Source: Monosporascus cannonballus
Taxonomy: Eukaryota; Ascomycota; Sordariomycetes; Xylariales
Reading direction: 5' to 3'
DNA length: 64,000 nucleotides
NCBI GenBank assembly: GCA_004154925.1
Contig: QJNS01000165.1
Location: 62,001-126,000, forward strand
In this document: positions 1-11,349 of the stretch, in pieces
How the letters are laid out: the number at the start of each line of letters is the position of its first letter
Position numbering within the stretch: position 1 is the stretch's first letter
Notes under the pieces: model-generated
Told to the model about the DNA's origin: nothing
What the model saw: only the letters and a program-made list of their open reading frames with translations
The model's database searches: none
Made by a program: the position numbers and the translations under genes

Positions 1-54
1 TTCCGTTTTTCTCGAAAACTACGTAATTGGTAAAAGTATAAAGGACGGGGGGAA

Positions 55-186
55 TGTAACGGCTGCACCTTATACCGCTGCGCCACCAGGGCAAAAGATC
101 GGTGGAATGATCGCAATTGTGGCAATCATCCTGGTGCTTGCAGCTGCATATATACTGGAGCTCTTACGGTGGACCAAGCCGTAACA
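55..186 (-). mobile_element. Solo LTR of the miniature LTR (TRIM-like) family
   Basis: This 132-bp unit is a reverse-complement relative of the two 131-bp LTRs of the complete element at 58169-58617. On the minus strand it begins TGTTACGG and ends CCGTTACA. It keeps the internal stretch with TTTT followed by the tRNA A-box-like TGGCGCAGCGG. No internal region or second LTR lies nearby, so it is a solo LTR. The flanking 5-mers (GGGAA at 50-54, AAGAA at 187-191) match only if two G-to-A changes are allowed, so the target duplication is uncertain. Confidence 0.72.
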
Positions 187-1035
187 AAGAAGGATTAAGG
201 CTTTGCTTTCCCGATTTCAACAAAAAATTACGCTTTAGTTATATTCTATATCGGCAGTTACGTAATTAGCAAAGGTACGAAAGTTCCAACAGGAAGTTAC
301 GCTTAAAACGGAATATGCCTTATCGCGGGTTATTTAAAACTAATAAAAAAGGGCTGAAACAGCCCGAAAACGCCGCAAATATTATGTTAAGCTTTTGCTC
401 TCGTATATATATATATTTCTCTCGTTACTCGCTATCCGCACGTTTAGATATACGAAAATGCCTAAGTAAACCGCTTATCTTACGTACCAAACATTCCCTA
501 AGTCGTTATTTTTAAATCTTTCTTTTTGTACAATACTTTTAATACGATGGCATATATTACCCTTAATATCTAAAAGTTCTATAACCTTTCTAAAGTAATA
601 AATTTAAAACCGTAACGATATACCTTTATAGCGTCCTTTAAAACGTTCTTTAAGCGCCAAACCATCTCTTAACGGAAGGACGAAGCACACGATCTTTAAC
701 CTAGCGCTGCCGGAACCTCCAAGGATAATACCATACTTATCTCAGACGGTAATGATTTAGACTACGGCGATTTTAACGACGGCCGGTCCAACGTTTCTTT
801 TCCGCCGGTCCATAAGTTGTTACCGTTTACTAATCGAATAACTATTAAATTTAATGATACTACCGATCTAGGTATATATTAGCACTTTTTAGCCCTTGGT
901 ACGACGAAAAAGTAGTTAACAATTTTCCCAGACGTAGGTTCTAACAGGACATCTAATGCCACTGGTAATAATGATGTTATAAAGCTATCCTTTATAACTA
1001 AAATAGCAAAGCTAAACCAAAAAATTATATCGTTA
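187..1035. other. Gene-free, RIP-eroded sequence
   Basis: AT-rich sequence whose remaining C and G lie mostly in CpG. The one open frame of some length (315-515, 66 codons) has no recognisable motif and sits in sequence where frames open by chance. Around 670-900 the base composition is less extreme, but I recognise no protein or RNA there. It is the left flank of Gypsy-1; the five bases at 1036-1040 (CTTTT) are that element's target duplication. Confidence 0.5.
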
Positions 1036-1040
1036 CTTTT

Positions 1041-1406
1041 TGTTATAGACCGGCAGGCTTAGCGAGTTCCGATACGGTCGGAAACCCAGAAAGAAAGAAC
1101 CAGATAAGTTTTGGATTACGTAACCCGTTCGACAAATTCGAAAGGTTTAACGTTTGGAACTGCTCGAACTAAAGGTTAACGGCTCGATAAGCTCGATACG
1201 TTTAAAAGTTCGAACCGGTCGAACGTATTAAATTAAATATATATAATATATATTCGTTATTTTTTATAATTTAAATAATTTTAATTTATAATATATTTTA
1301 ATTAATTAAATAATTTTTATTATTTATTTAAATTTTTATAATATAATTGTTGATATAAATTTATACGTTTAAATTTAATAATTAATTAATTTATTTAATT
1401 ATTATC
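1041..1406 (+). repeat. Gypsy-1 5' LTR
   Basis: Starts TGTTATAGACCGG and aligns with the 3' LTR at 10946. The first 190 bp keep C and G, including CGAACCGGTCGAAC; the rest has decayed to A/T. The 3' boundary (near 1406) is set by alignment with the clean TAGCCGTCACA end of the 3' LTR and may be off by a base or two. A site that is TCACGTGA in related LTRs reads TTACGTAA here. Confidence 0.8.
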
Positions 1407-4400
1407 CGTTATAAAATTTTATTTAATAATATCGTTAAAATTTAAATAACACGTTATATCGTTAATATATTAAGATTTTAATTTATTATTTAATAATTCG
1501 AAAATAAAATTAAAAAATTAAAAAATTATTTTAAAAATTAAACCGAAATTTTTATTATTAATATTAAAATTATATTTTAAAAAATAAAATTTTATAAGAA
1601 TATAAATAATATTTAATTTTTTTATTTAAATTCGTATTTATTTTAAATTTAAAAAAATTATGAACGAAAATAATAAAATTTTTATAATTATAATATTTTT
1701 AAAAAAAAGCTTTGTAAATTAATTTAAATTTATCATACGTAATTATTTAAAAAACGAAAAATTAAATTTAAAAAATTAATTAAAATTTTATATTTATGAT
1801 GTTAATTTCGAAAATAAATTTAAAATTAATTTTAATAATTTAAACGAAATATAAAAAATAATATAAAATATTTTTAATTTAAAATAAAAAAAAATAATGT
1901 TTACATACGTAATTATTTTTAAAACTTTTATATTTAAGGCTAAATAAATAAATAATGATAATAATTTAATTAATATTTTTTATAAAAAGTTAAAAAATAA
2001 CGTTAAAAATAAAATTATTAAATTAATATAATTAATTATTTTAAATAAATATATTATAAAAATAATAAAAATTAATAATCGATAATATAAATAGTAACAA
2101 AAACGATAAAAATAATTTAATATTAAATTCGGATTTTTTAAAATTAATTAAACTAAAAAATATAATTCGCTTTTCATTTTTTATAAAACGGTATTGAAAT
2201 TTATAAAATTAAAAATAATTTAATAACGAAACCGTTTTTAAATTAAATATCATAATTATAATAAAATAAATTATTTTTAAAATTAATATAAAACTTTCAA
2301 AAAATAATAATAATAAAAATAAATTTTAATCTTAAAAATATAATGATAAAAGTTTAATAGCAAAAATACTAAAATATTTAATATAATTAAAATAAAAAAT
2401 AATTATATTTTTTTCTTTAAAATTTTAAAAAAATTAAAAAAAATTGAAGTAATTTTTTAAATAACGGTTAAATAATAATATATTAATATAATAAAACTTA
2501 TTATTATTTAATAATTACGTAATTATAAAAAATATAAAATAAAATATTTTTAAAAAATTATTTTTTAAATTATAATAAAAAATAATAAAAATATAAATAA
2601 TTAAAATTAAACATATAAATTAAAAATTATTAAATTTAAAATAAAGCTTTATAGCTAAAAAGATTTTAATCGGTATAAAAGTTTTACGTAATTTAATATA
2701 AAAAATAACAAAATTATATTTAACGATAAATTATTCGTATATATTATTACGGATTTAATTTTTAAAATTAAACGGAAAACGATATTAAAAATTAACGACA
2801 ATACCGATATTTTTATATTATAAACACTTAAAATATTATTAACATTTTTATTATTTAAAATACTTAATTAAAAAATAAGAAATATTTTAAATATAATTTT
2901 TTATATAATAAAAAATAATGTAATTATAAAATTTAAGCTAAATAAATATATTAAACAATTATAAACGTTATTATATAAATGATTAAGAACTTATATTTTA
3001 AATTATTATTTATAAAAAAAATTAAAAAAGAATTAATAACGCAAAAATAATATAGCATAATATAACGCCTAGTTTTAATAAAAATATTATTTATTAAAAT
3101 TAAAACTTATTTAAAAAAAGTTTAAAATATAAATTTTATATTTTGAAACTTAACTATAATAACAAAATAAGTAATTAAAATAATTATAAATTATTAATTA
3201 ATAATGCTAAAAATGCCATTAAAAATTCGAAAACCATTTAAAAAAAACGTTACTTATAAAAAAATTATAATATAACGAAAGCAAAAAAAGTTAATATAAA
3301 TCATTTAAAAAAGTTTTATATATAATACAACAAAAAACGGAATTACCCTTTATTATTATCAAAATATATATCAAAAAATTAATATACCGTATTAATAAAT
3401 TACGGAATTAATCCGAATTATATTAAACCGGAAATAATTAACGAATTACAGTTATTATATAAATTTAAAAACGTAAAAAATTAAAAATATACTTATAATA
3501 ACGGTTAAATTAACCGCAAAATTAATTATTTTAAAATTTATATTTAAAAACGAAAATACATTATTAATTTTAAAATTATATTAATACAAAATTATAACGT
3601 TATTTTTAAAAAAATTAATGAAATAAATTTTTTATACTTTATCGATAAAAATATTTTAAATTTTAATATTTAATTAACGAAAAAAATAATAAATATTTAT
3701 ATAAAAATATAATAAATGTTTTAGTATTTAAAAAAATAAAATATATATAATAAAAAAACGTAATAAATATATATAACGCGCTATTATTATTATTAACACA
3801 TAATTATACGAAATAAACGAAAGTTTATAATAATAATTTTTAAAAAATAATAAATTTAATAAAAGTATTACTTTAATATTATAAATAAGAATAATTATTT
3901 AAAAAACAAATCGAAATAAAATTATTAAAATATAATACATGAAATTATAATTTTTTACATTATTTATAATTTGATTAATAAAAATTATATACCTTACGAA
4001 AATATTTAAAAAAATAAATTACCAAAAAATATATATAATGTTTTAAATTTTCGGTAAAATATTTTTTATTTTTTAATCCGAAAAAAAAGAAAAATTACGT
4101 TTAATTATTAACTATTAATAATTTAACGATATTACGGTTAAAAATTATATTATATTACCTTTAATTACCGAAATAAAAAACCGATTATATAAAATTAAAT
4201 AATTTATTATTTTAAATTTACGAAACTGATATAATTTAATACCTATTAAACTCGGAAATACATAAAAAATAATTTTTAAAATTAAATATAAATTATTTAA
4301 ATATTTAATAATATTATTCGAACTTATTAACGTATTCGGAACTTTTTAACGTATAATTAATTATATATTTTAGAAATATTTAAGTATTTTTATTATTTAT

Positions 4401-5402
4401 TATTTAAATAATATTTTTATTTATTTTATTTTAAAAATAATATAAAAAATATATTTATAAAATTCTTTAAATATTATAATACGTTAATTAATTAATTAAC
4501 ATTAAAAAACGAATTTTATAAATTAAAAATATTTTATTTAAAATATATTATTACTTTCAAATATATTAAAATACACTTTAAAAAAATTATAGTAATAAAA
4601 ATTACAAAATATTTATTATTATTATAAAAATTTAAACTTTCTTTAAATCTATTAATTTTTATAAAATATTTATTCAAAATTTTAATAAAATCGTTATTTC
4701 TTTTTTTAATTTTATTAAAAAATGAATTTTTAATAAATAAATAAAATATTTTTTTTAAATAAATTAAAAATATAATTATTAATAAATTAATATTAATTAT
4801 ATACGATTTAAATTATCCCGTTAAATTAAAAATTAATATTTCGAATTATAAGTTAAACGTAATAATCGAATACCGAAATAATTAAAGCAATTTATATATA
4901 TATATATTTTTTTTTATAAATTAAAAAAAGTCGAATTAAATTACGTTATTTCGAATAAAAAGTTTATAATTATTATTAATACCTTTAAGAAATTCCGATA
5001 TTATTTTAAAAAAAACTTATATTAAACTAAAATATATATAAATTATAAAAACTTTACCTAATTTATTACTATCCGAAAATTAATAAAACGATAATTTTGT
5101 TACATAAAATATTTTTCGAAATTTAATTTCGTTATTATTTATAAAAAAATTAAAAAATAATAAAATAAACGTATTTAATAAACGACGAAACTTGAAAAAA
5201 ATCCGTAAAATCCTTTATTAAGTATTCGGCTTAACGGAAAAAGGATATATAAAACTATAATAAATTATAATAATCAAAAACATAATTCCTAATTTATATA
5301 AAAAAATTTAATAATATAACGATATTTTATTAAAATTAAAAAAAACCGACAAAACCTTAATTTTAAAAAAATACCAGAAAACATTAATACGCAAAATATA
5401 TA

Positions 5403-7275
5403 ACGTACCACACGACCGAACGCAACACACCACCGAGCGCAACGCTTTTTTAGTCATTTCAACTACTTATCTTTAATCGCTTATTTCTTAACAATCACAA
5501 TATAACGCGCCTTATAAAAAAAGCGAGAATAAACCTAGCTATTTAAGTTAGAAAACAAAACCCGAAACTTAGTTACAAAAAGCTTGGTTTTATTTATAAA
5601 ATCTTACCTTTTACCTTAATATATCGTTTTACCGATAAACGCGTCCGAACCGATATTATGCCCAATTCGCAGAAATTAACGCCGACCAAAAAAAAATCGA
5701 TTATCGACCGAATTCTTAACCTAAATACGCAAACGTTTTCTATCCGGCTTTAACATATTAAGGATATGGCGAATTTATTACTTGCCCAACGCGTCGCGGA
5801 ACGTATTAAAGTTAATTAGGCGTCGAGATTTGTTAGACGGCAAAAAAAACTTTAAATACGTTTAAATCGGAATATCGATTATTAACGAATATTATACGAA
5901 GATCCAGAGATATTTCGTAAGTAATTCGAACTTGTTCGGGCTATTATCGCCAAATACGGTATTGTAAAAGAAAATATTTACAATTTCGACGAAATTAAAT
6001 TCTTAATAAGGCTTCTTATAATAACGGGTATGGTAATTACTAATGCCGAAAAACATAAAAAATCTAAATAAATTTAATAAGAGAATAAAAAATAAATTAT
6101 AATTATTTAAGCTATTAATTTCTAGGGTTAGGTTATATCGTTATTTATTATTATAACGGGGAGAAATTACCTTAAATCCTAATTCCGTAATAATTTATTA
6201 CTAGCAACCCATTAAAAAATCGCATTAAGTAATAATAATTAAATAGCGAACAAACTAGGTTTAAAATAGGTTTAATATTTCGATTAATATACTCGAACGC
6301 GTATAAAAAAATCGAAACGTTTTTTTATCCTCGACGGCTACGAAAATTACCATTCGATAAAATTCGAAAAATATTACGCCAATTACGACATTATTATATT
6401 TTGCATATTCGCATATTTATCGTATAAGTTCTAACCTTTTAAGGTATCTTATTTTTCTTTTTTAAAACGCGCTTATTCGTTATATATCGAAAACTTAATA
6501 CGACGTTATTATACTTATATTACCAAAAAAGATTTTCTTACCGGTTTTTACGATACGTTTAAAACTGTTATAACGTCCGATAACATCAAATCCGGATTTG
6601 CCGTAACTAATCTCGTTTTATTCAATCCTAATACCATTCTTTTCGAATTCAAAATTCCTTTAATTATACTTACGCCAACCATCTCCCCGTTAACCTCCGC
6701 CGGTTTTATTTTCCCGCCCGCGAAAATCCCTAGGAATATTAAAGAAATAACAAAATAAGGACGTTATTTGTAAAAAGAAATTAGAAATTATTAAGGCAGC
6801 TCGCTAACAAAAATTATTAAAACAGTTAATCTTTTAGCTAAAAATTAATTAATACTTTAGCATAAAATTACTCTTTTTGAATAAGAGGCCGCCTAATTAC
6901 GCGAAACCAACCATATCTTAAGCAAACGTCGAAGGATTAAAAATAAACGTTTTTAAGAAGGAGAGATACTTATTATACAAAAGGAATAAGCTTTTTTGAC
7001 CGAAAAAAAAGGGGTGGTGGAAAAATACAGCTAATAACGATTAAAAATAATTATCGTAAATGGGTTACGACGAAAGAACGGAAGTGTGACATTTGCGGTA
7101 AGCCCGGACATAATACGCATACTTATAATAAAGCTATAGATATGTTTAGCAAAAAAAAAATCCGATTAATTTAAATTAATACGATATATTATTATTAAAT
7201 TATTTGAATTTGTTATTGCGGAGTGCCAAAAAGCGTTACGCTCGGTGGTATATTGCGTTCGATAATATAATACGT
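5403..7275 (+). mobile_element. pogo-A: Fot1/pogo-like DNA transposon nested in Gypsy-1
   Basis: 1873-bp element flanked by TA on both sides (5401-5402 and 7276-7277), as expected for the Tc1/mariner-pogo superfamily. The left end reads ACGTACCACACGACCGAACG; the right end, reverse-complemented, reads ACGTATTATATTATCGAACG, so the inverted repeats differ by C-to-T changes. The repeats run at least 50 bp and include the subterminal CTTTTT shared with pogo-B and pogo-C. A broken transposase on the plus strand fills the interior. Confidence 0.85.
5520..7174 (+). pseudogene. pogo-A transposase with C-terminal CCHC zinc knuckle (broken)
   Basis: DDE transposase of the pogo/Fot1 type, which would cut and paste the element at TA sites. 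Visible in order: helix-turn-helix DNA-binding region (KSIIDRILNLN and MANLLLAQRVAERI, about 5660-5830); first catalytic aspartate in an NFDEIKF-like box near 5975-6000; the second DDE region (LDGYENYHS-like) near 6330; the conserved IAKKDFL...FYDTFK block near 6520-6570; and a C-terminal knuckle CDICGKPGHNTHTY (about 7090-7130), whose last cysteine is replaced by tyrosine. Internal stops (CAA or CAG to TAA/TAG, TGG to TAG) and frame breaks kill it. Start approximate; stop TAA at 7172-7174. Confidence 0.72.
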
Positions 7276-8821
7276 TAAATATTAATTATACGGTTATTTA
7301 AAAATCTAAAAAATTATAAAACGATTATAACGTAGATATTGTGTTTTTTAAAATAAAAATAATAATATAAAAGGTTTTATAATAATATAACTTATACGGC
7401 AAAGTTAAAATATAATACTATAAATTATATAGAAAAATATAACAATTATTAATTACAAAATAATTATAAAATTTAATTATTTTTAATTTTATTATTAAAT
7501 TACTGTTATTAAAAAGCCTAATAACAGACGTATATTATAATAATATTTTTATCATTATAAACCCATTCATAAAACTTTTTTTTATTTTTTAATAAAAATA
7601 TAAATATAAAATAATTTATATATTTTTTAAAAATATTTTATTAATATATACGGATTTTTAATAAAAATCGTCTTAAATAAAAATACTATATTTATTTTAA
7701 AGTTTTAATATAACTTTATAATATAATTAAAATTAAATTATAAACTTTTAAACGTATTTAAATCTTAAACGAACGGTTAAATAAAAAAATTAATTAAATA
7801 TTTAAAATTTATTTACGGTATTATATTAACTATAAATAAAATAATTAAATTAAAAGATTATTAATAATTTAATTAACTTATGATATTAATTATTACGAAA
7901 ATATTAAAACGATATTAATTAACGTTAATATCTGTTTTATATTAAAAGTTTATAAAAAATACTTTTAAAAAAAGCTAATTAACGTTAAAATAATTTTTAT
8001 ATTAAAATAACTAAAAAAATTATATATAAAAATAAAAATAAAATTTAAATTTGTACGTACTTAAATACAAAAATATTATAATTAAAAAAGGATAAAAAAA
8101 TTAACTTTTTTCAAAAAAAAATGGTTTATCTAGCTATCAAAAACATTTAAATAAAACGCCTTAACAAAAAACTTAACTTTAAATACATCGAACCATATAA
8201 AATCGCAAAAAGAATTTCGAAAAATAATTATTAATTAAAATTACCCTTTAAGGTTCAATTTTACCTAATTTTTTATATATTTTTATTAAAATTAACAATA
8301 AATATAATCTAAATCCGTACGAAACAAAAAAAAAGTAACAAAAAACGTACAAATATAAATAATAAAAAAAATATTAGATACCAAACGAAAAAAAGAAAAA
8401 ACATAATACTTAATTAAATAAAAAAAATAACCTAAAGTCAAAAAATATTTAAAAACCCGTTAAAGTTTTTGCGAAAATTTAATAATTATTAAAAAAATTT
8501 TAATTTACGTTATTTAATATTAATTAATCGGTTACGTTAATAACTTAAAACGAAATTATTTCAGTTTTTAATTTACGTTATTTTTTCTTTAAATATTTTT
8601 TTTATTTTTATATTATAAATGCTATAATAAAATATTTTAATACTCCGATTATAAAAAAGTTTCTTTAATTTTTGAAAACGATTTAATTTATTAATAGCGG
8701 CACGAAAAATTTCCTTTATTTACTTTTTTTCCCTTTAAAACGATTCTTTTTATCCAATAACTTTTAATATACGAATTCGGACGAATTAAAAAAAATTATA
8801 AAGGTTAATATATTTCATATA

Positions 8822-10674
8822 ACGTACTGCACAAGCTCGCAGAACACATAAACTCGCGGAACATTTTTAGTAATATTTTAACTATCCAACTTTAATCATT
8901 TGTGTTTTAATAACTACAAAATAAAACGGCTTACAAAAGTATCTAGGATAAATTTAGCTATCCAGACTAAAAAAAAATAATCTGGATCTTAATTATAAAA
9001 TGCTTAATTCCATACATAACATCCCATATTCTATTTTGGAAACGCGATTTAACGGTAAATGCGCTCGAACCGATATTATTCCTAATTTGCGAAAATTAAC
9101 GCCGACCGAAAAGAAATCGATTATCGACCGAATTCTTAACCTAGATGCGTGAGCGTTTTTTATCCGGTATTAGCATATTGAAGATATAGCGAATTTACTA
9201 CTTACGTAACGCGTTACGGGACGTATCGGAGTTAACTAGATATTTAATTTTGTTCGACAGCAAAAAAAGTTTAAAACGCGTCTAAATCGAAAAATAACTT
9301 ACTAAAGGGTTTTATGTGAAAATCTAAAAATATTTTACAAGTGGTTTAACCTTATTTAGGTTATAATTATTAAATGCGGTATTACGAAAAAAGATATTTA
9401 TAACTTCGACGAAATAAGGTTTTTAATAAGGCTTTTTATGGCGGCAGGTATAATTATTATAAGTGCTGAAAAACGCGGAAAATTTAAATAAGTTTAATAA
9501 GAAAATCGGAAATAATCTATAATAATATAAGCTATTAATTCTTAAGGCTAGGCCTTATCTTTATTTATTATCCTTATCGAGAAAAATTATTTTTTCCATT
9601 AGTTCGCTGATAACCCATTTTTACCCGATTAAAGGTTTGTTATAAGCGAAAACGGCTAAATAATAAATAAACTAGGTTTAAAATAGATTAAGTATTTCGA
9701 TAAATATATTAAAACGTGTATTAAAAGTTCGAAACGTCTTTTTATCCTCGACGGTCACGAAAGTTATTATTCGATCGAATTCGAAAAATATTACCAAACT
9801 AACGATATTATTATACTTTATATGTTTGCATATTCCTTTTATCGGCTTTAACCTCTTAACGTATCTTATTTTTCCGTATTAAAACGCGCGTATTTGCTTT
9901 ATATTGAGGGCCTTATACGGCGGTACGTTATTTATATTGCTAAGAAAGATTTCATCGCCGGTTTTTGCGATGCGTTTAAAGCTGTTATAACGTTAGATAA
10001 TATTAAATCCGGATTCGCAAAAACCGGATTTGTTTTATTTGATTTTAATAAAGTCCTTTCCGAGTTAGAAATTTTAGTTATTCTTATATTAACCGTCTCG
10101 CCGTTTACCTCCGTTAATTCCGTTATTTCCTTACCTGCGAAAATTCCTAGGAATATTATTAAAACGATTTGACAAAAACGTTATTTATAAAAAAAAAATT
10201 AGGAATTATTAAGGTAGCTCGCCGACAAAGATAATTAAATCGGTTAATCTTTTGATAAAAAGTAACTTAATGCTTTTATATAATGTTATTTTTTTGGAAA
10301 AAAAACGGCCTATTACGCGAAACGAACCATATTTTTAGCAAACGTCAAAGGATTAAAAATAAACGGTTTTAAGAAAGAAGGACATTTACTATAAAGGAAA
10401 CATAAGCTCTTATAGTTACGAAAGAAAATAATAATAAATAATTGCAGCTAATAGTGGCTAAAAGTAATTGTTGCAAGAGGGTTTAGGCAAAGGAACGGAA
10501 ATATGGTATTTGCGACAAGCCCGGATATAATGCGCGCATTTATAAGGAGGTTATGGAAACGTTTAGCGACGAAGAATTTATATAATATGGATCGGTTTAT
10601 GGCATTATGGTTGTTTTATTTAAATTTGTTGTCGCGAAGTGCTAAAAAGTGTCCCGCGAGCTTGTGCGGTACGT
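8822..10674 (+). mobile_element. pogo-B: second pogo-like transposon nested in Gypsy-1
   Basis: 1853-bp element flanked by TA (8820-8821 and 10675-10676). The left end reads ACGTACTGCACAAGCTCGCA; the right end, reverse-complemented, reads ACGTACCGCACAAGCTCGCG. The interior is homologous to pogo-A and pogo-C over the transposase, but the outer inverted repeats differ from both beyond the first ACGTACC-like bases, so this is a separate subfamily. It lies between the chromodomain remnant and the 3' LTR of Gypsy-1. Confidence 0.85.
8940..10585 (+). pseudogene. pogo-B transposase (broken)
   Basis: Same protein family as in pogo-A. The N-terminal helix-turn-helix region (NLRKLTPTEKKSIIDRILNL) is readable at 9083-9145, the first catalytic block (YNFDEIRF-like) at about 9400-9425, and the second (LDGHESYYSIEFEKYYQ) at about 9750-9795. 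A 92-codon open stretch, 9894-10172, covers the block after the catalytic domain (YIAKKDFIAGFCDAFKAVIT). The C-terminal knuckle (about 10495-10560) has lost cysteines and its histidine to tyrosine. Multiple stops. Start approximate; TAA at 10583-10585. Confidence 0.72.
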
Positions 10675-10945
10675 TAATAAACATATTTCCCTGAATTAAA
10701 TAAGTCCTATAAATTTTATACTTAACTTTATAACAAAAATAAAAGTTTTTATAATATAATAAAATTAAAATATTTAATTTATTTAAAAAAATAAAACGTT
10801 AATACGTTAATAAAATTATTATTTTTTAACTCGGTTAAATATAAGATTAATAAGAAAATTATTAATAAAAAAAGAAAAATTTATTTATTAAATAATATAA
10901 CAAATAATTAATTTTTAAAACAAAAATCCTAGAAAGAAAAAATCG

Positions 10946-11344
10946 TATTATGGACCGGTAAGCTTGGCGGATTCCGATACGATCGGAAACTTAAAAAGGA
11001 AAAACCAGGTAAGTTCTAAATTACGTAACCCGCTCGATAAATTCGAAAGGCTTAACGTTTCGAGCTATTCAAACTAAAAGTTAACGGCCCGACGGGCTTA
11101 ATACGTTTAAAGGTTCGAACCGGTCGAATGTATCGAATTAAAAAAATATATATATTTATTGTTTTTTATAATTTAAATAATTTTAATTTATAATATAATT
11201 TAATTATTTAAATAACTTTTATTATTTATTATTATTAAACGTAATTAAACGTTTTTATTATTTATTTAGATTTTTACGATATAATTATTAATATAAACCC
11301 GTACGCTTAAATTTAACAGTTAGTTAACTTACCTAGCCGTCACA
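10946..11344 (+). repeat. Gypsy-1 3' LTR
   Basis: 399-bp direct repeat of 1041-1406. It begins TATTATGGACCGG (RIP form of TGTTATGACC...) behind a purine tract and ends TAGCCGTCACA, the same end as the Gypsy-2 LTR and the split LTR at 47989. It is about 33 bp longer than the 5' LTR because of an extra ATTATTATTAAACG-like stretch near 11220-11265. Confidence 0.82.
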
Positions 11345-11349
11345 TTTTT

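Larger units (their letters stand above)
1407..8600 (+). pseudogene. Gypsy-1 gag-pol remnant, interrupted by pogo-A
   Basis: Gag-pol polyprotein of a Ty3/Gypsy chromovirus, destroyed by RIP: no long frame survives. What can be read is a reverse-transcriptase active-site region at about 4380-4430, where the YLDD box has become YLNN (4401-4412) in context very like Gypsy-2, and a chromodomain-like stretch near 8370-8490 (YLIK followed by lysines and stops). Pogo-A interrupts it at 5402/7276, in the RNase H-integrase part by position. Pogo-B sits just behind the chromodomain. Gag and protease cannot be delimited. Function inferred: polyprotein for reverse transcription and integration, now inactive. 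Confidence 0.7.
1041..11344 (+). mobile_element. Gypsy-1: full-length RIP-mutated chromovirus with two nested pogo elements
   Basis: Two direct LTRs (1041-1406 and 10946-11344) bound the element. The flanking 5-mers are CTTTT (1036-1040) and TTTTT (11345-11349), a target duplication with one C-to-T change. A polypurine tract (AGAAAGAAAAAA) precedes the 3' LTR. Removing the two nested pogo insertions (5403-7275, 8822-10674) leaves about 6.6 kb, close to the 7.0 kb of Gypsy-2. Translation of the plus strand shows RT, integrase and chromodomain remnants in the usual Ty3/Gypsy order, full of stops. Nearly every CpA has become TpA, so the element is dead. Insertion order: Gypsy-1 first, the pogos later, with RIP afterwards on all three. 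Confidence 0.85.

Noticed and set aside
187..191. Target duplication of the solo LTR at 55-186 (GGGAA versus AAGAA)
   Set aside because: Two of five bases differ; RIP could explain it but so could chance, so it is not claimed.
315..515. 66-codon open frame, plus strand
   Set aside because: Lies in eroded AT-rich sequence, contains a (TA)n run and no motif; expected by chance.
1242..5400. Possible centromere or other AT-rich structural DNA
   Set aside because: The AT-rich stretch lies between matching LTRs and still encodes readable RT and chromodomain remnants, so RIP of a retroelement explains it.
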